Source of the DNA: Archaeoglobales archaeon
GTDB taxonomy: Archaea > Halobacteriota > Archaeoglobi > Archaeoglobales > Archaeoglobaceae
Reading direction: 5' to 3'
Length of the DNA stretch: 64,000 nucleotides
Assembly: GCA_030055525.1 (NCBI GenBank)
Contig: JASFYJ010000006.1
Span: forward strand, 1 to 64,000
Shown here: piece after piece, positions 31,213 to 39,861 of the stretch
Numbering within the stretch: the first letter of the stretch is position 1
Layout of the letters: each line of letters begins with the position of its first letter
Position numbers and translations under genes: made by a program
The notes under the pieces: generated by a model
What the model was told of the DNA's origin: nothing
Database searches by the model: none
The model's input: only the letters and a program-made list of their open reading frames with translations

Positions 31213-32463
31213 ATGGGTAAAACAGATTATTATGACGAATATGAAATCCAAGTTCATTTAGAGCCTTGGTCGGAACTTGAATCACTCTTCATCCCCATTC
31301 CATCTAAATATGTCGAAGAGATATACAGAAGCGAGGACTTTCTAGTTTTGGTAGGTCCGCAACATCCGGGGAGCGGACACATGCGTTTGATAGTAAGACT
31401 GCATGGAGATATAATTAAGGAAGTTATTCCAGATCCTGGCTACGTTCACAGAGGTATGGAAAAGCTTGCAGAAAATAGAACATACATCCAAAATATTCCC
31501 TTAGTCGAAAGACCGGCGATAATGGATGCTCCAAACTACAACTTGGGCTACGTGAGGGCAATAGAAGATGCATTGGAGATCGATGTTCCGGAGAGGGCGA
31601 AGTACCTAAGAACTATACTCGCCGAACTAGGAAGAATTGGAACTCATCTTTACGATGCTGCAATTCTTGCCATCTTTTTAGGGCATAGTACTGGATTCAT
31701 GTACCCATTCGCCATAAGAGAGTTGATATGCGAAGCTTTTGTCAGAATGACAGGAGCAAGGGTAACAACTTCCTTTATAATCCCTGGAGGAGTAAGGAAG
31801 GATGTACCCGAAAACGTTTTGAAGTTCGTTTATGATGCAACCTTCGAAATAGAAAGAAGACTTAAACCATTTGAAAGGATCTTCATCCACAACCCAACAG
31901 TCTTTGCTAGGCTTAGAAACGTTGGAACTTTAAGCAAGGAGGATGCGATCAGGTACGGCCTGGTTGGCCCCTTCTTAAGGGCGAGCGGTGTTGAGTACGA
32001 CGTGAGAAAAGTTGAACCTTACGAAGTATACGATCGGTTAGATTGGGACATCGTTGTAGCTGACGAGTGCGACTCATATTACAGGTTCCTAGTCAGAGTA
32101 AATGAGGTTTCGCAGAGTCTGAAGATTATAAGACAGTGTATTAAAGATATACCAGAAGGGAGAGTTATAAGTGAGCAGATAAGCGAAAACGGCAAGGAAA
32201 TTCGTGGAGAGCTGTTCGATAAGTTAGCAAACGTTGTTTTACCAAAGGGAGAGTATACAACTCTCACAGAAGCTGCAAGAGGTAGTCTGATATACACGCT
32301 TGTAAGCGATGGGGAGTCGAACTTGCCATACAGACTGAGAATAGTGACTCCTGGATGGTTGTACCTTAGAGGGTTTATGGAATCGCTGAAAGGTGGAAGA
32401 CTTGCAGACTTGCAAGCTATATACGGTAGTTTTGGTTATTTCCCACCAGAAGCGGACAGGTGA
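31213..32463 (+). CDS. fqoD: F420H2:quinone oxidoreductase subunit D (NuoD homologue)
   Basis: A 416-residue peripheral subunit related to hydrogenase large subunits, lining the quinone pocket. Visible marks: VGPQHPGSGHMRLIVRLHGD, the quinone-site His and Tyr region PDPGYVHRGMEKLAENRTYI, and the C-terminal PGWLYLRGFMESLKGGRLAD. The NiFe-binding Cys pairs of hydrogenases are absent, as expected. ATG 31213 has GAGGTGATG 6 nt upstream; ATG 31207 is an alternative. Confidence 0.92.
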   Translation: MGKTDYYDEYEIQVHLEPWSELESLFIPIPSKYVEEIYRSEDFLVLVGPQHPGSGHMRLIVRLHGDIIKEVIPDPGYVHRGMEKLAENRTYIQNIPLVERPAIMDAPNYNLGYVRAIEDALEIDVPERAKYLRTILAELGRIGTHLYDAAILAIFLGHSTGFMYPFAIRELICEAFVRMTGARVTTSFIIPGGVRKDVPENVLKFVYDATFEIERRLKPFERIFIHNPTVFARLRNVGTLSKEDAIRYGLVGPFLRASGVEYDVRKVEPYEVYDRLDWDIVVADECDSYYRFLVRVNEVSQSLKIIRQCIKDIPEGRVISEQISENGKEIRGELFDKLANVVLPKGEYTTLTEAARGSLIYTLVSDGESNLPYRLRIVTPGWLYLRGFMESLKGGRLADLQAIYGSFGYFPPEADR

Positions 32464-32472
32464 GGTGTAGTT

Positions 32473-33585
32473 ATGGACGTAATTGGGATCGATATCTTCG
32501 GGATTGTTAGCTTCCTTTTCAACATCTTCAAATCAAACATGCTGAATATACCACTGCTAAAGCCGTTGATAGATTTCCTTATGGGTATACCTATTTTAAA
32601 TCTCATAGTGGCACTTGTCCTTTGGAGACCGTTCTTCGGCGTTGTAATCTTACCCGGCCTAACAGGACTCATGCTTTACCTTCTCTGGATAGTCTATTTC
32701 GAGAGAAAGCTTGCAGCTCGTGTTCAGTGGAGAGTCGGGCCAATAGAGGTCGCAAGACCTTTAAGAGGGGCCATTCAAGCGCTGGCAGATGGAATTCGAT
32801 ACTTCTTCCAGGAAGTGATTGTTCATAGAGAAGCTCACACACCCTACTTTGTTCAACTTCCAATACTTTCCTTCATACCAATTTTACTACCCTTAGCCTT
32901 CATACCTGCAGGAGCCGTGGTTGGTATTAGGACTCCATATGCATTACCTCTAACAGTAGCTTTTATATCACTGATACCGATATTCGTTATCGCTATTGGA
33001 TGGGCTTCAAACAGCAGATTTGCGTTCATCGGAAGTATGAGAGAAGCTTTTATGTATTTCGCCTACGAAATTCCCTTCGTTTTGGCAGCGATTTCAATGG
33101 TTTATGTATATGGAAGTGGGGATCTTTACGTAGCTGTAGAAAAGCAAACGATTCCTGGCATTCTACTTAATCCTCTAGCTTTCATTGTTTATTTAATTGT
33201 CATGCTCATGGCTACGTCTCGTCTACCCTTCGAAATTCCAGAAGCTGACCAGGAGATAGCATTTGGACCGTTTGTAGAATACAGTGGAATTTTATTTGGC
33301 TTAGTGATGGTTTTGGCTTACGAGAAGCTGTACCTCATGAGCCTGCTGTTCGTAATCCTCTTCCTTGGCGGATGGAGTGGAGTGGAAATTCCACTTCTCG
33401 GCGACCTTGTGGCACCCCTCGTACTTTTCATAAAAGCTGTAGTAGTCATTTCTATATTAGTAATAGTCAGAGCTGTCTATGCACGATACAGGCTTGATCA
33501 GGCGATAAGATTTGGCTGGAGTAATCTCTTTGGACTTTCAGTCGCTTCGCTGATCTTTGGGATAATGGTGGGGTGGTTGATGTGA
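32473..33585 (+). CDS. fqoH: F420H2:quinone oxidoreductase subunit H (NuoH homologue)
   Basis: A 370-residue membrane subunit with about nine helices, carrying FERKLAARVQWRVGPIEVAR, the typical first cytoplasmic loop of NuoH near the quinone channel, and RLPFEIPEADQEIAFGPFVE, the conserved acidic loop. It has an N-terminal extension of roughly 50 residues before the loop helix that looks like an extra hydrophobic segment. GAGGTG lies just before the ATG. Confidence 0.92.
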   Translation: MDVIGIDIFGIVSFLFNIFKSNMLNIPLLKPLIDFLMGIPILNLIVALVLWRPFFGVVILPGLTGLMLYLLWIVYFERKLAARVQWRVGPIEVARPLRGAIQALADGIRYFFQEVIVHREAHTPYFVQLPILSFIPILLPLAFIPAGAVVGIRTPYALPLTVAFISLIPIFVIAIGWASNSRFAFIGSMREAFMYFAYEIPFVLAAISMVYVYGSGDLYVAVEKQTIPGILLNPLAFIVYLIVMLMATSRLPFEIPEADQEIAFGPFVEYSGILFGLVMVLAYEKLYLMSLLFVILFLGGWSGVEIPLLGDLVAPLVLFIKAVVVISILVIVRAVYARYRLDQAIRFGWSNLFGLSVASLIFGIMVGWLM

Positions 33586-34307
33586 AGCTTGCAAGAGTTG
33601 AAGTGAAGAGAGCTGAAAGCCTAAAGAGACATACAATTGCGATCGCAGAAGCTTTTATACAGGCTTTGAAACCTCTAAGAATCACAATAGAATATCCTAG
33701 GGAGAGAAGAAAGTATCCAGATACTTTTAGGGGTTTTATCGTTTTTAACCCAGAAAGATGCATAAGCTGCTTTAGATGTGCTCAAATTTGCCCGGCAAAC
33801 GCTATACAGATGAGCGTTTATAAAAGAGCCTATCCTGGCATTGATTATTCGAAGTGCATATTTTGTCATTTTTGCGTAGACAGTTGTCCAACTGGAGCTT
33901 TGAGTTCGAGCAAAGTTCATGATGTTGCATTCAAAAACATGGATGAAATGTTTGTAAAAGCAAACCAAATGACCTCTCTGCCAAAGCTCCATAGAGAGGA
34001 TGAGGTCACGGTTGAGTACGAAATAGAAAAAGGTGTTTTAAAGCTTAAAAAAGAAAAAATTAGAGAAGATTTATCCTTGCCCGCCATCTTACCAGCTGTA
34101 AAAGCTAAAAAAGTTGTATGTGTTGATCCAGAGAGCTGCATCGGATGTAAGCTGTGCGTCCAAGTATGTCCCCACGAAGCTCGCGAAGCTTTGGTTTTCG
34201 AAAAGGATGAAAACAAAATAAAAATAGTAATCGATAAATGCTTTGGATGCGGATTGTGCGTGAGAGTATGCCCGATGAACGTGTTGCGTTTGGAGGTGGT
34301 AAAGTGA
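33582..34307 (+). CDS. fqoI: F420H2:quinone oxidoreductase subunit I, with duplicated ferredoxin part
   Basis: About 241 residues from GTG 33582 (GTGA overlap with fqoH; GTG 33573 is also open). The first half is a normal NuoI: RCISCFRCAQICP and KCIFCHFCVDSCP bind two 4Fe-4S clusters. After a charged linker a second pair follows, SCIGCKLCVQVCP and KCFGCGLCVRVCP, making four clusters in all. Typical NuoI/FpoI has two. The subunit passes electrons from FqoF to cluster N2 in FqoBC. It ends in a GTGA overlap with fqoF. Confidence 0.88.
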   Translation: MKLARVEVKRAESLKRHTIAIAEAFIQALKPLRITIEYPRERRKYPDTFRGFIVFNPERCISCFRCAQICPANAIQMSVYKRAYPGIDYSKCIFCHFCVDSCPTGALSSSKVHDVAFKNMDEMFVKANQMTSLPKLHREDEVTVEYEIEKGVLKLKKEKIREDLSLPAILPAVKAKKVVCVDPESCIGCKLCVQVCPHEAREALVFEKDENKIKIVIDKCFGCGLCVRVCPMNVLRLEVVK

Positions 34308-35506
34308 GCTCTGGATGCGTAGAGCCTGGAAGCTGTCTAGGATGCAGATTGTGTGTAAACATTTGTCCCGAAACTGCTTTAGTTTTTTTAGAGCCAGATA
34401 CTATGAAAGTACACGCGGAGAAATGTATATTCTGCGAGATATGTGCGGAAGTCTGTCCTATGAAGATATTAAGTATAAAGGGGGATGAGAAAATGCTTGA
34501 GTGGAAGATTTTTGTACCGGAAAGGAGACATAAAATGAAATTCTTCGGAAACTTAGAAGCAGAGGTAATATCGAAGGGAATTTGTAGCCATTGCACTGCG
34601 TGTGCTTCAATTTGCCCAGTAAATGGTATCACTGCAGGCGATAAACCTATAAGCTTTCCGGAATATATTAAATACTGTGTAGATTGTGGAGCTTGCATAA
34701 GAGTATGCCCAAGGTGGGATTATAAACCGAAAAGTGGTATCGGCAACTACATTGAAGCTTTTGCTGGAAGATCAAAGAGATTTAGCGGCCAAGATGGTGC
34801 GATGGTTACAGAAGTCATAGCTACAGCATTTGAAATTGGTGCAATAAATGCCGCAGTTCTTGTTTCGAGAGATGAGGACTGGAACACTAAAGTTGTTACC
34901 GTGACGAGTGTTGAACAGTTGAAGAACGAAAAATTACGCGGCTCTAAGTACAGCTTTGCAGATGTTATGCCAGCTGTAAAGGATGCTGTGCTCAGATACA
35001 ACTCGATAGCTTTTGTTGGCACACCTTGCATGATCACAGCTTTAAGAAAAATGCAAGAAAACTTCAAGAAGTTTGAAAGAGTAAAGTTGGCTATAGGTAT
35101 ATTCTGCACCGAGAACTTCTACTATCATGACCTAAGCAAATTCCTACTCGAAAAGAAGAAGGTAGACATTAGGAATGCCTTGAAGACGAACATATCGAAA
35201 GGTAAATTTATTGTAAATCTAAAGAGTGGTGAGGTTGTAAGCTTCTCAGTCAAAGAACTTGACGAAATCGTACCAAGCGGCTGCAAAGTTTGCCAAGATT
35301 TTAGCGCTGTAGATAGCGACATAAGCTTCGGAAGTTCTGGCAGTCCAGATGGCTTCTCAACAGTAATTGTAAGAAGCGAATTTGCAAAGAAGATTACAGA
35401 CACAATTAAGGAGAGGGGAAGCGCAGAATTAGGACAGGTCAATATCGAAGCAGTTAAAAAATCCTGCGAATATAAAGTGAAGATCCATCCATATTCAACA
35501 AAATAA
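34304..35506 (+). CDS. fqoF: F420H2-oxidising subunit FqoF with extra N-terminal ferredoxin domain
   Basis: 400 residues from GTG 34304, preceded by GGAGGTGG. An ORF from 34238 would overlap fqoI by 70 nt and is not favoured. Residues 1-60 carry a dicluster ferredoxin (SCLGCRLCVNICP, KCIFCEICAEVCP). Then comes the FrhB/FpoF-type core with its own clusters (CSHCTACASICP, CVDCGACIRVCP) and a flavin/F420-binding domain (GTPCMITALRKM, GIFCTENFYYHDLSKFL, SGCKVCQDFSA). It oxidises F420H2 and feeds electrons into the complex. Usual FpoF is about 340 residues with two clusters, so the front domain is additional. Confidence 0.9.
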   Translation: MSSGCVEPGSCLGCRLCVNICPETALVFLEPDTMKVHAEKCIFCEICAEVCPMKILSIKGDEKMLEWKIFVPERRHKMKFFGNLEAEVISKGICSHCTACASICPVNGITAGDKPISFPEYIKYCVDCGACIRVCPRWDYKPKSGIGNYIEAFAGRSKRFSGQDGAMVTEVIATAFEIGAINAAVLVSRDEDWNTKVVTVTSVEQLKNEKLRGSKYSFADVMPAVKDAVLRYNSIAFVGTPCMITALRKMQENFKKFERVKLAIGIFCTENFYYHDLSKFLLEKKKVDIRNALKTNISKGKFIVNLKSGEVVSFSVKELDEIVPSGCKVCQDFSAVDSDISFGSSGSPDGFSTVIVRSEFAKKITDTIKERGSAELGQVNIEAVKKSCEYKVKIHPYSTK

Positions 35507-36130
35507 TAATTCTTCTATTTTTCCACTTAGCCCTTGGAAAACGAATTCCACAGCTAAGGCGGCAAGGAAGATTGCAAGGACTCTTGCTATTATGTCTGAA
35601 CCACTTCTTCCTAGCAGTTTTATAATCGGTTCGCTGTAAACATGACTGAGTCTTACAAGAATGTAAACTAGCACAGCGGCTATAAGCACGATCATCTTCG
35701 ATAAGATATCAACAGCTTGAGAAAACATAACTATTCCCGCCGTTATAGCTCCTGGACCTGTGTAAAGAGGTAATGCAAGCGGAAAAACTGCAATAGAGTC
35801 GGCTTCTAAATTTTCTTCTGCTTTTCTTCTATAAACTTCTTTTCTTGTCCCACCAAAGAGTATGTCTATAGATATTATAAAAAGTAGTACCCCTCCTGCT
35901 ATTCTGAGCCCATCTATGGAAACGTGGAAGAAATCTAAAATAGCTCCACCACTAACCGTCAAAACTAGCAGTAAAAAGAGGGCAATCAAGGTTGTTTTTA
36001 TAGAGATCTTGTCTCTAACTTTTTTACTGAATCTCTCCGTGAGGCCAATAAAGATTGGCAAATTACCTGGCGGATCAACAATGACGAAGAATGTTGTAAA
36101 GCATTTTAAAAAGAAGCTTAGATAATCCAT
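35495..36130 (-). CDS. MarC-family integral membrane protein
   Basis: A 211-residue protein with six predicted membrane helices of the MarC (UPF0056) family. The N-terminal VIVDPPGNLPIFIGLTE and the central PLALPLYTGPGAITAGIVMF are its hallmarks. Transport function is assumed but no substrate is known. It converges with fqoF, the 3' ends overlapping by 12 nt, and overlaps the metE start side by 13 nt, so it is probably expressed from the metE/leuA side. Confidence 0.88.
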   Translation of the reverse strand: MDYLSFFLKCFTTFFVIVDPPGNLPIFIGLTERFSKKVRDKISIKTTLIALFLLLVLTVSGGAILDFFHVSIDGLRIAGGVLLFIISIDILFGGTRKEVYRRKAEENLEADSIAVFPLALPLYTGPGAITAGIVMFSQAVDILSKMIVLIAAVLVYILVRLSHVYSEPIIKLLGRSGSDIIARVLAIFLAALAVEFVFQGLSGKIEELLFC

Positions 36131-37074
36131 TCTTTAAACCTCTCGATCGCTTTTTTTGTGTTCTCAAGCAACCTTAGAGCAACCTGTTGCGATGGGGCTG
36201 AAAAAAGCCCACAATCTGGACCAACATAAGCTATCAGCTCTCCAAACATGTCGTAAGCCCTTTTAATTCGATTTAAAATTTTTTCGGGATTTTCAATTTC
36301 ATCCACCGCCATCAACATAAGATCCTCACTGTTCCAAGCGTTTACACCGTACATTGTATTAAATTCTGCAATAATTCCATCTATATCACTCCTCGAAATT
36401 CCAATTCTTAGTTTTTTTATGGAAGATTCCAACTCCATAGCATCTATGAACTCAAGATTTTTCGGTGTTTTTGCAGACTCTATCCCGATAACGTCTATCT
36501 TACTTTCAAGCAACTTTTCATAAAAGAGTGGATCGTGGAGGTGGATCTGGATATCACAACGCAGATTGTAATCGTAAGCTTTTTCTATCAGCTCTTTATC
36601 TGGTTGCAATTCTGGATTCAACCCTAAACTTGGCTCATCGATGCTGATGCATTTCACATTCTCGTACCTTGCAGCATTCTCTGCGAATCTCTTTACAGAC
36701 TCGGCAAAGTTCAGCAGAACATCTTCATATATCTTTCCGCCGAATTCTCTGTAGTACAACTCAAAAGGCCCAGTAATACAAACTCTAACGCTTTCAACTT
36801 TCATCTTTTCTACGTACTCAAGCTCTGGTATTTTCGCAAACTTCTTTGCAACCAGGTAAGCATCATCCTGCTTATCAGGATCTTTTATCGATTCGAGGAA
36901 CATTTCTACCATATCCCTGAATTGCGGATAATTCGGCAACTCAACGAATTTGGCTTTCATAAGAAAAGCTCTTTTCACAATTTCCTCGTATTCTCTACTC
37001 TCAAGATTCTTTTTAACCCATTCTCTGTTGATTCCCTTTGGCAAGGGAAAGCTACCTATGTCGTCAAAGATCAT
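36118..37074 (-). CDS. Core-type cobalamin-independent methionine synthase-like protein (MetE C-terminal domain)
   Basis: A 318-residue TIM-barrel protein corresponding to the catalytic C-terminal half of MetE. DDIGSFPLPKG opens it. Zinc-ligand candidates are His in IQIHLHDP and Cys in YVGPDCGLFSAPSQ, with SIDEPSLG in between. The N-terminal half of full MetE is missing, as in archaeal core-MetE (Mes) enzymes. Those may use a methylcobamide protein or another methyl carrier, not polyglutamyl folate. The likely reaction is methylation of homocysteine; the methyl donor is inferred. Overlaps marC downstream by 13 nt. Confidence 0.75.
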   Translation of the reverse strand: MIFDDIGSFPLPKGINREWVKKNLESREYEEIVKRAFLMKAKFVELPNYPQFRDMVEMFLESIKDPDKQDDAYLVAKKFAKIPELEYVEKMKVESVRVCITGPFELYYREFGGKIYEDVLLNFAESVKRFAENAARYENVKCISIDEPSLGLNPELQPDKELIEKAYDYNLRCDIQIHLHDPLFYEKLLESKIDVIGIESAKTPKNLEFIDAMELESSIKKLRIGISRSDIDGIIAEFNTMYGVNAWNSEDLMLMAVDEIENPEKILNRIKRAYDMFGELIAYVGPDCGLFSAPSQQVALRLLENTKKAIERFKEWII

Positions 37075-37102
37075 AAGATATGTTCGTTCGGGATTTAAAA
37101 AG

Positions 37103-38569
37103 TTAGAGGAGCATATTCAAACCTTCTACAAAAGCTTCGACCGAAGCCATTACTATGTCTGTCCTGGCCCCTCTTGCGGTTACAGTCTTATTTCCCCTCT
37201 TAAGCTGAACAACAACATCAACTAGTGCATCTGTTCCTCCAGTTATCGCATCTACGTGGTAGCTCACAAGCTTGACATCGGCAAAATCTTTTATAGCTTT
37301 CCTAATGGCGTTAATTGCTGCATCCACTGGGCCAAGTCCGATTGCTGCTTCAATTTTCTCTTCTCCATTTATTTTTAGCTTAACACTGGCCATAGGCATA
37401 GATTTCATTCCGCTGAATATTGCCAAATCTTCAAGTTTTACCTTTTTTTCTCTCTGGATCTGTAAAACTGTCTCCACTATTGTTCTGACGTCTGCATCTG
37501 TAACTCTCTTTCCCCTATCTCCAAGTTCCTTTATCCTATCTAGTATCTCCTTCATCTGTTCTGGAGTTGCTTTGTATCCAAGTTCCTTCATTATCGCTTC
37601 AACACTTGCTTTTCCCGCATGCTTTCCAAGAACCAGTACTCTTTTTCTTCCAATGGTCTCCGGAGATATGGGTTCGTAAGTCTTCGAATCTTTGAGGATC
37701 GCTGAAGTGTGTATACCACTTTCATGTGCAAATGCATTCTCTCCAACGATTGGCTTGTTCGGTGGTACAGTTACTCTCGTTAACCTCTCAACAAGCTGCG
37801 ATGTATCGTATATTTTCTCTTTCTTGACCTTCGTCTTTATTCCATAAAGAAATTCTATAGCCATTACAACCTCTTCAAGCGCTGCATTTCCAGCCCTTTC
37901 TCCTATTCCATTAATTGTAGCGTGAAACTCATCAGCTCCAGCCTTAACAGCAAAAACAGTATTCGCTGTAGCTAATCCAAAATCGTCATGGCAATGGATT
38001 GCTAAAGGTACGCTAAACCTCTCTTTCAGTTTTTTAATTACTTCTTCAACCCTTTCAGGAGTCATGACTCCTACTGTGTCTGCAAAAGTTAAACGATCAG
38101 CTTTAGCACTAACAGCCGCATCAAAAAGTTTGATTACAAAGTCTAGATCTGCTCTCGAAGCATCTTCAGCACCGAATTCTACGATCAACCCCCTCTCTTT
38201 TGCATATTCAATCGCTTCAACGCTTTTTTCTACAACATAGTCGTAGCTTTTTCCAGGAAACTTTGCCCTTATGTGTATATCTGAAGAAGGCGCTACCATA
38301 AATATCGAATCTGCTCCAGCATCTGCTGCAGCATCGATATCAGATTTGACGATCCTTGCAAAACTGCATATCTCAGCATTCAGGTTTCTCGATGAGATCT
38401 CCTTAATAGCTTCAAAATCTCCCTTTGAAGTTACAGCTGTTCCAGCTTCTATGATATCTACTCCTAAAGCGTCGAGCGCATCTGCGATCATCACTTTCTG
38501 CTCCACGGTAAGTGAAACCCCCGGAGTTTGCTCCCCATCTCTAAGTGTCGTATCAAGTATCTTGACCAC
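37103..38569 (-). CDS. 2-isopropylmalate synthase / citramalate synthase family (LeuA/CimA)
   Basis: A 488-residue enzyme with an N-terminal TIM barrel (LDTTLRDGEQTPGVSL; IHCHDDFGLATANT) with the metal-binding HxH-type site, a linker (ENAFAHESGIH, LGKHAGK) and a C-terminal regulatory domain with GLGPVDAAINAIRKAI and SYHVDAITGGTDALVDV. It condenses acetyl-CoA with 2-oxoisovalerate (leucine) or with pyruvate (isoleucine via citramalate). The barrel alone does not let me decide which, so I give no symbol. It is divergently placed to fae-hps, with a TATA-like GATTTATC on its strand about 30 nt upstream. Confidence 0.9.
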   Translation of the reverse strand: MVKILDTTLRDGEQTPGVSLTVEQKVMIADALDALGVDIIEAGTAVTSKGDFEAIKEISSRNLNAEICSFARIVKSDIDAAADAGADSIFMVAPSSDIHIRAKFPGKSYDYVVEKSVEAIEYAKERGLIVEFGAEDASRADLDFVIKLFDAAVSAKADRLTFADTVGVMTPERVEEVIKKLKERFSVPLAIHCHDDFGLATANTVFAVKAGADEFHATINGIGERAGNAALEEVVMAIEFLYGIKTKVKKEKIYDTSQLVERLTRVTVPPNKPIVGENAFAHESGIHTSAILKDSKTYEPISPETIGRKRVLVLGKHAGKASVEAIMKELGYKATPEQMKEILDRIKELGDRGKRVTDADVRTIVETVLQIQREKKVKLEDLAIFSGMKSMPMASVKLKINGEEKIEAAIGLGPVDAAINAIRKAIKDFADVKLVSYHVDAITGGTDALVDVVVQLKRGNKTVTARGARTDIVMASVEAFVEGLNMLL

Positions 38570-38639
38570 GAGGCTAGATTGTAGTCGGAAAGATAAATCT
38601 TTGCAAGGAAAGAAGTATGTCGATCCTTTTTTGGCGGAA

Positions 38640-38652
38640 CATATTTATTTAA
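38640..38652 (+). promoter_or_regulatory. Probable TATA box of the fae-hps / tpiA unit
   Basis: CATATTTATTTAA lies 20-32 nt before the Fae-Hps ATG, so the transcript would be leaderless or nearly so. No Shine-Dalgarno is seen in front of that ATG, which agrees. Confidence 0.5.
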
Positions 38653-38671
38653 TGAGGGTCTCAACATCTAC

Positions 38672-39853
38672 ATGGAATTCAGAGTTGGTGAAGCGTTGAT
38701 TGGAGAAGGATATGAGGTAGCTCATGTGGATCTTCTAATCGGCACTAAAGATTCCCCAGTTGCACAGGCATTTGCAGGCGCTCTTTCAAATCTTTCTGCA
38801 GGCCATACCCCACTTCTAGCCGTACTAAGACCCAACCTGATTACAAAACCTCCCGTTGTTATCGTACCCAAGGTTACAATAAAAAACATGGAACAAGCAG
38901 AACTTGTTTTTGGGGCAGCTCAAGCAGCTGTTGCTAAAGCTGTAGCAGACGCTGTAGAAGAAGGAATCATACCGAAAGATAAAGCTGAAGATTATTTGGT
39001 AATTGCAAGTATTTTTATCCACCCAAACGCTAAGAACAAGCATAAGATATACTACTACAACTACGGTGCCACAAAACTTGCCTTAAGAAGAGCTATGAAC
39101 AACTTCCCGGACGTTGATACAATGCTGAAAGAAAAAGATAAGAGCTTCCATCCACTAGTTGGCAGGAAGCTAACAAAACTCTGGGATCCACCTTACCTGC
39201 AGATAGCAATAGATATCCCTAATTTGGAAGAAGTGCTAAACATACTATCCCAAATACCTGAAAGCGACCACATAATCTTTGAAGTCGGAACACCGCTGGT
39301 AAAGAGGTATGGAAGTGAAGTGATCCTTAAACTCAGAGAAGTGAAACCGGATGCATTTTATGTCTTAGATCTGAAAACTCTCGACGTGGGCAACCTCGAA
39401 GCGCGAATGGCTGCCGATGCGACGGCAAATGCTGTGGTAATCTCAGGTTTGGCTCCGGTATCTACTATAGTTAAGGGAATAAAAGAGGCTGAGAAGACGG
39501 GAATCATGAGCTACATAGATATGATGAACGTCGAAGATCCCATCTCAACACTTCAAAAAATAATGTCATCAAACGTAAAACCGGACGTAGTTGAACTGCA
39601 CAGAGCGATAGATAATGAGCTTTCTCCCCCACCATGGAGTTTAGTGAAAGAGATCAAAAAATTCAAAGTTATAGTTGGCGTAGCGGGAGGTATAAGGCCG
39701 GAAAACGTTGCTGAAGTAGTTTCAGCGGGAGCAGACATAGTTGTGGTTGGAAGAGCGATAACGAAAGCGAGAGATATAGAGGGGGCAGTAAGGAGGTTCA
39801 TGAGCGTCTTGAAACCAGACACGGACCAGTTTAGAATCATGACAGACTTCTAG
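38672..39853 (+). CDS. fae-hps: Bifunctional formaldehyde-activating enzyme / 3-hexulose-6-phosphate synthase
   Basis: 393 residues. Residues 1 to about 165 are Fae (GEALIGEGYEVAHVDLLIGT, AFAGALSNLSAGHTPLLAVL), which joins formaldehyde to H4MPT. Residues from about 170 are Hps, a KDPG/OMP-decarboxylase-type barrel with YVLDLKTLDVGNLEARMAAD and GVAGGIRPENVAEVVSAGAD. The fusion is known in archaea that use the reversed ribulose monophosphate route to make ribose-5-phosphate, with the released formaldehyde captured by Fae. It also links sugars to the C1-H4MPT pool used by the mto and ftr genes. tpiA follows after 8 nt. Confidence 0.95.
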   Translation: MEFRVGEALIGEGYEVAHVDLLIGTKDSPVAQAFAGALSNLSAGHTPLLAVLRPNLITKPPVVIVPKVTIKNMEQAELVFGAAQAAVAKAVADAVEEGIIPKDKAEDYLVIASIFIHPNAKNKHKIYYYNYGATKLALRRAMNNFPDVDTMLKEKDKSFHPLVGRKLTKLWDPPYLQIAIDIPNLEEVLNILSQIPESDHIIFEVGTPLVKRYGSEVILKLREVKPDAFYVLDLKTLDVGNLEARMAADATANAVVISGLAPVSTIVKGIKEAEKTGIMSYIDMMNVEDPISTLQKIMSSNVKPDVVELHRAIDNELSPPPWSLVKEIKKFKVIVGVAGGIRPENVAEVVSAGADIVVVGRAITKARDIEGAVRRFMSVLKPDTDQFRIMTDF

Positions 39854-39861
39854 GTGTCGGG

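Noticed and set aside
34105-34698. 197-residue ORF on the minus strand opposite fqoI/fqoF
   Set aside because: It is a shadow of the ferredoxin-coding repeats on the plus strand; no start signal or motif.
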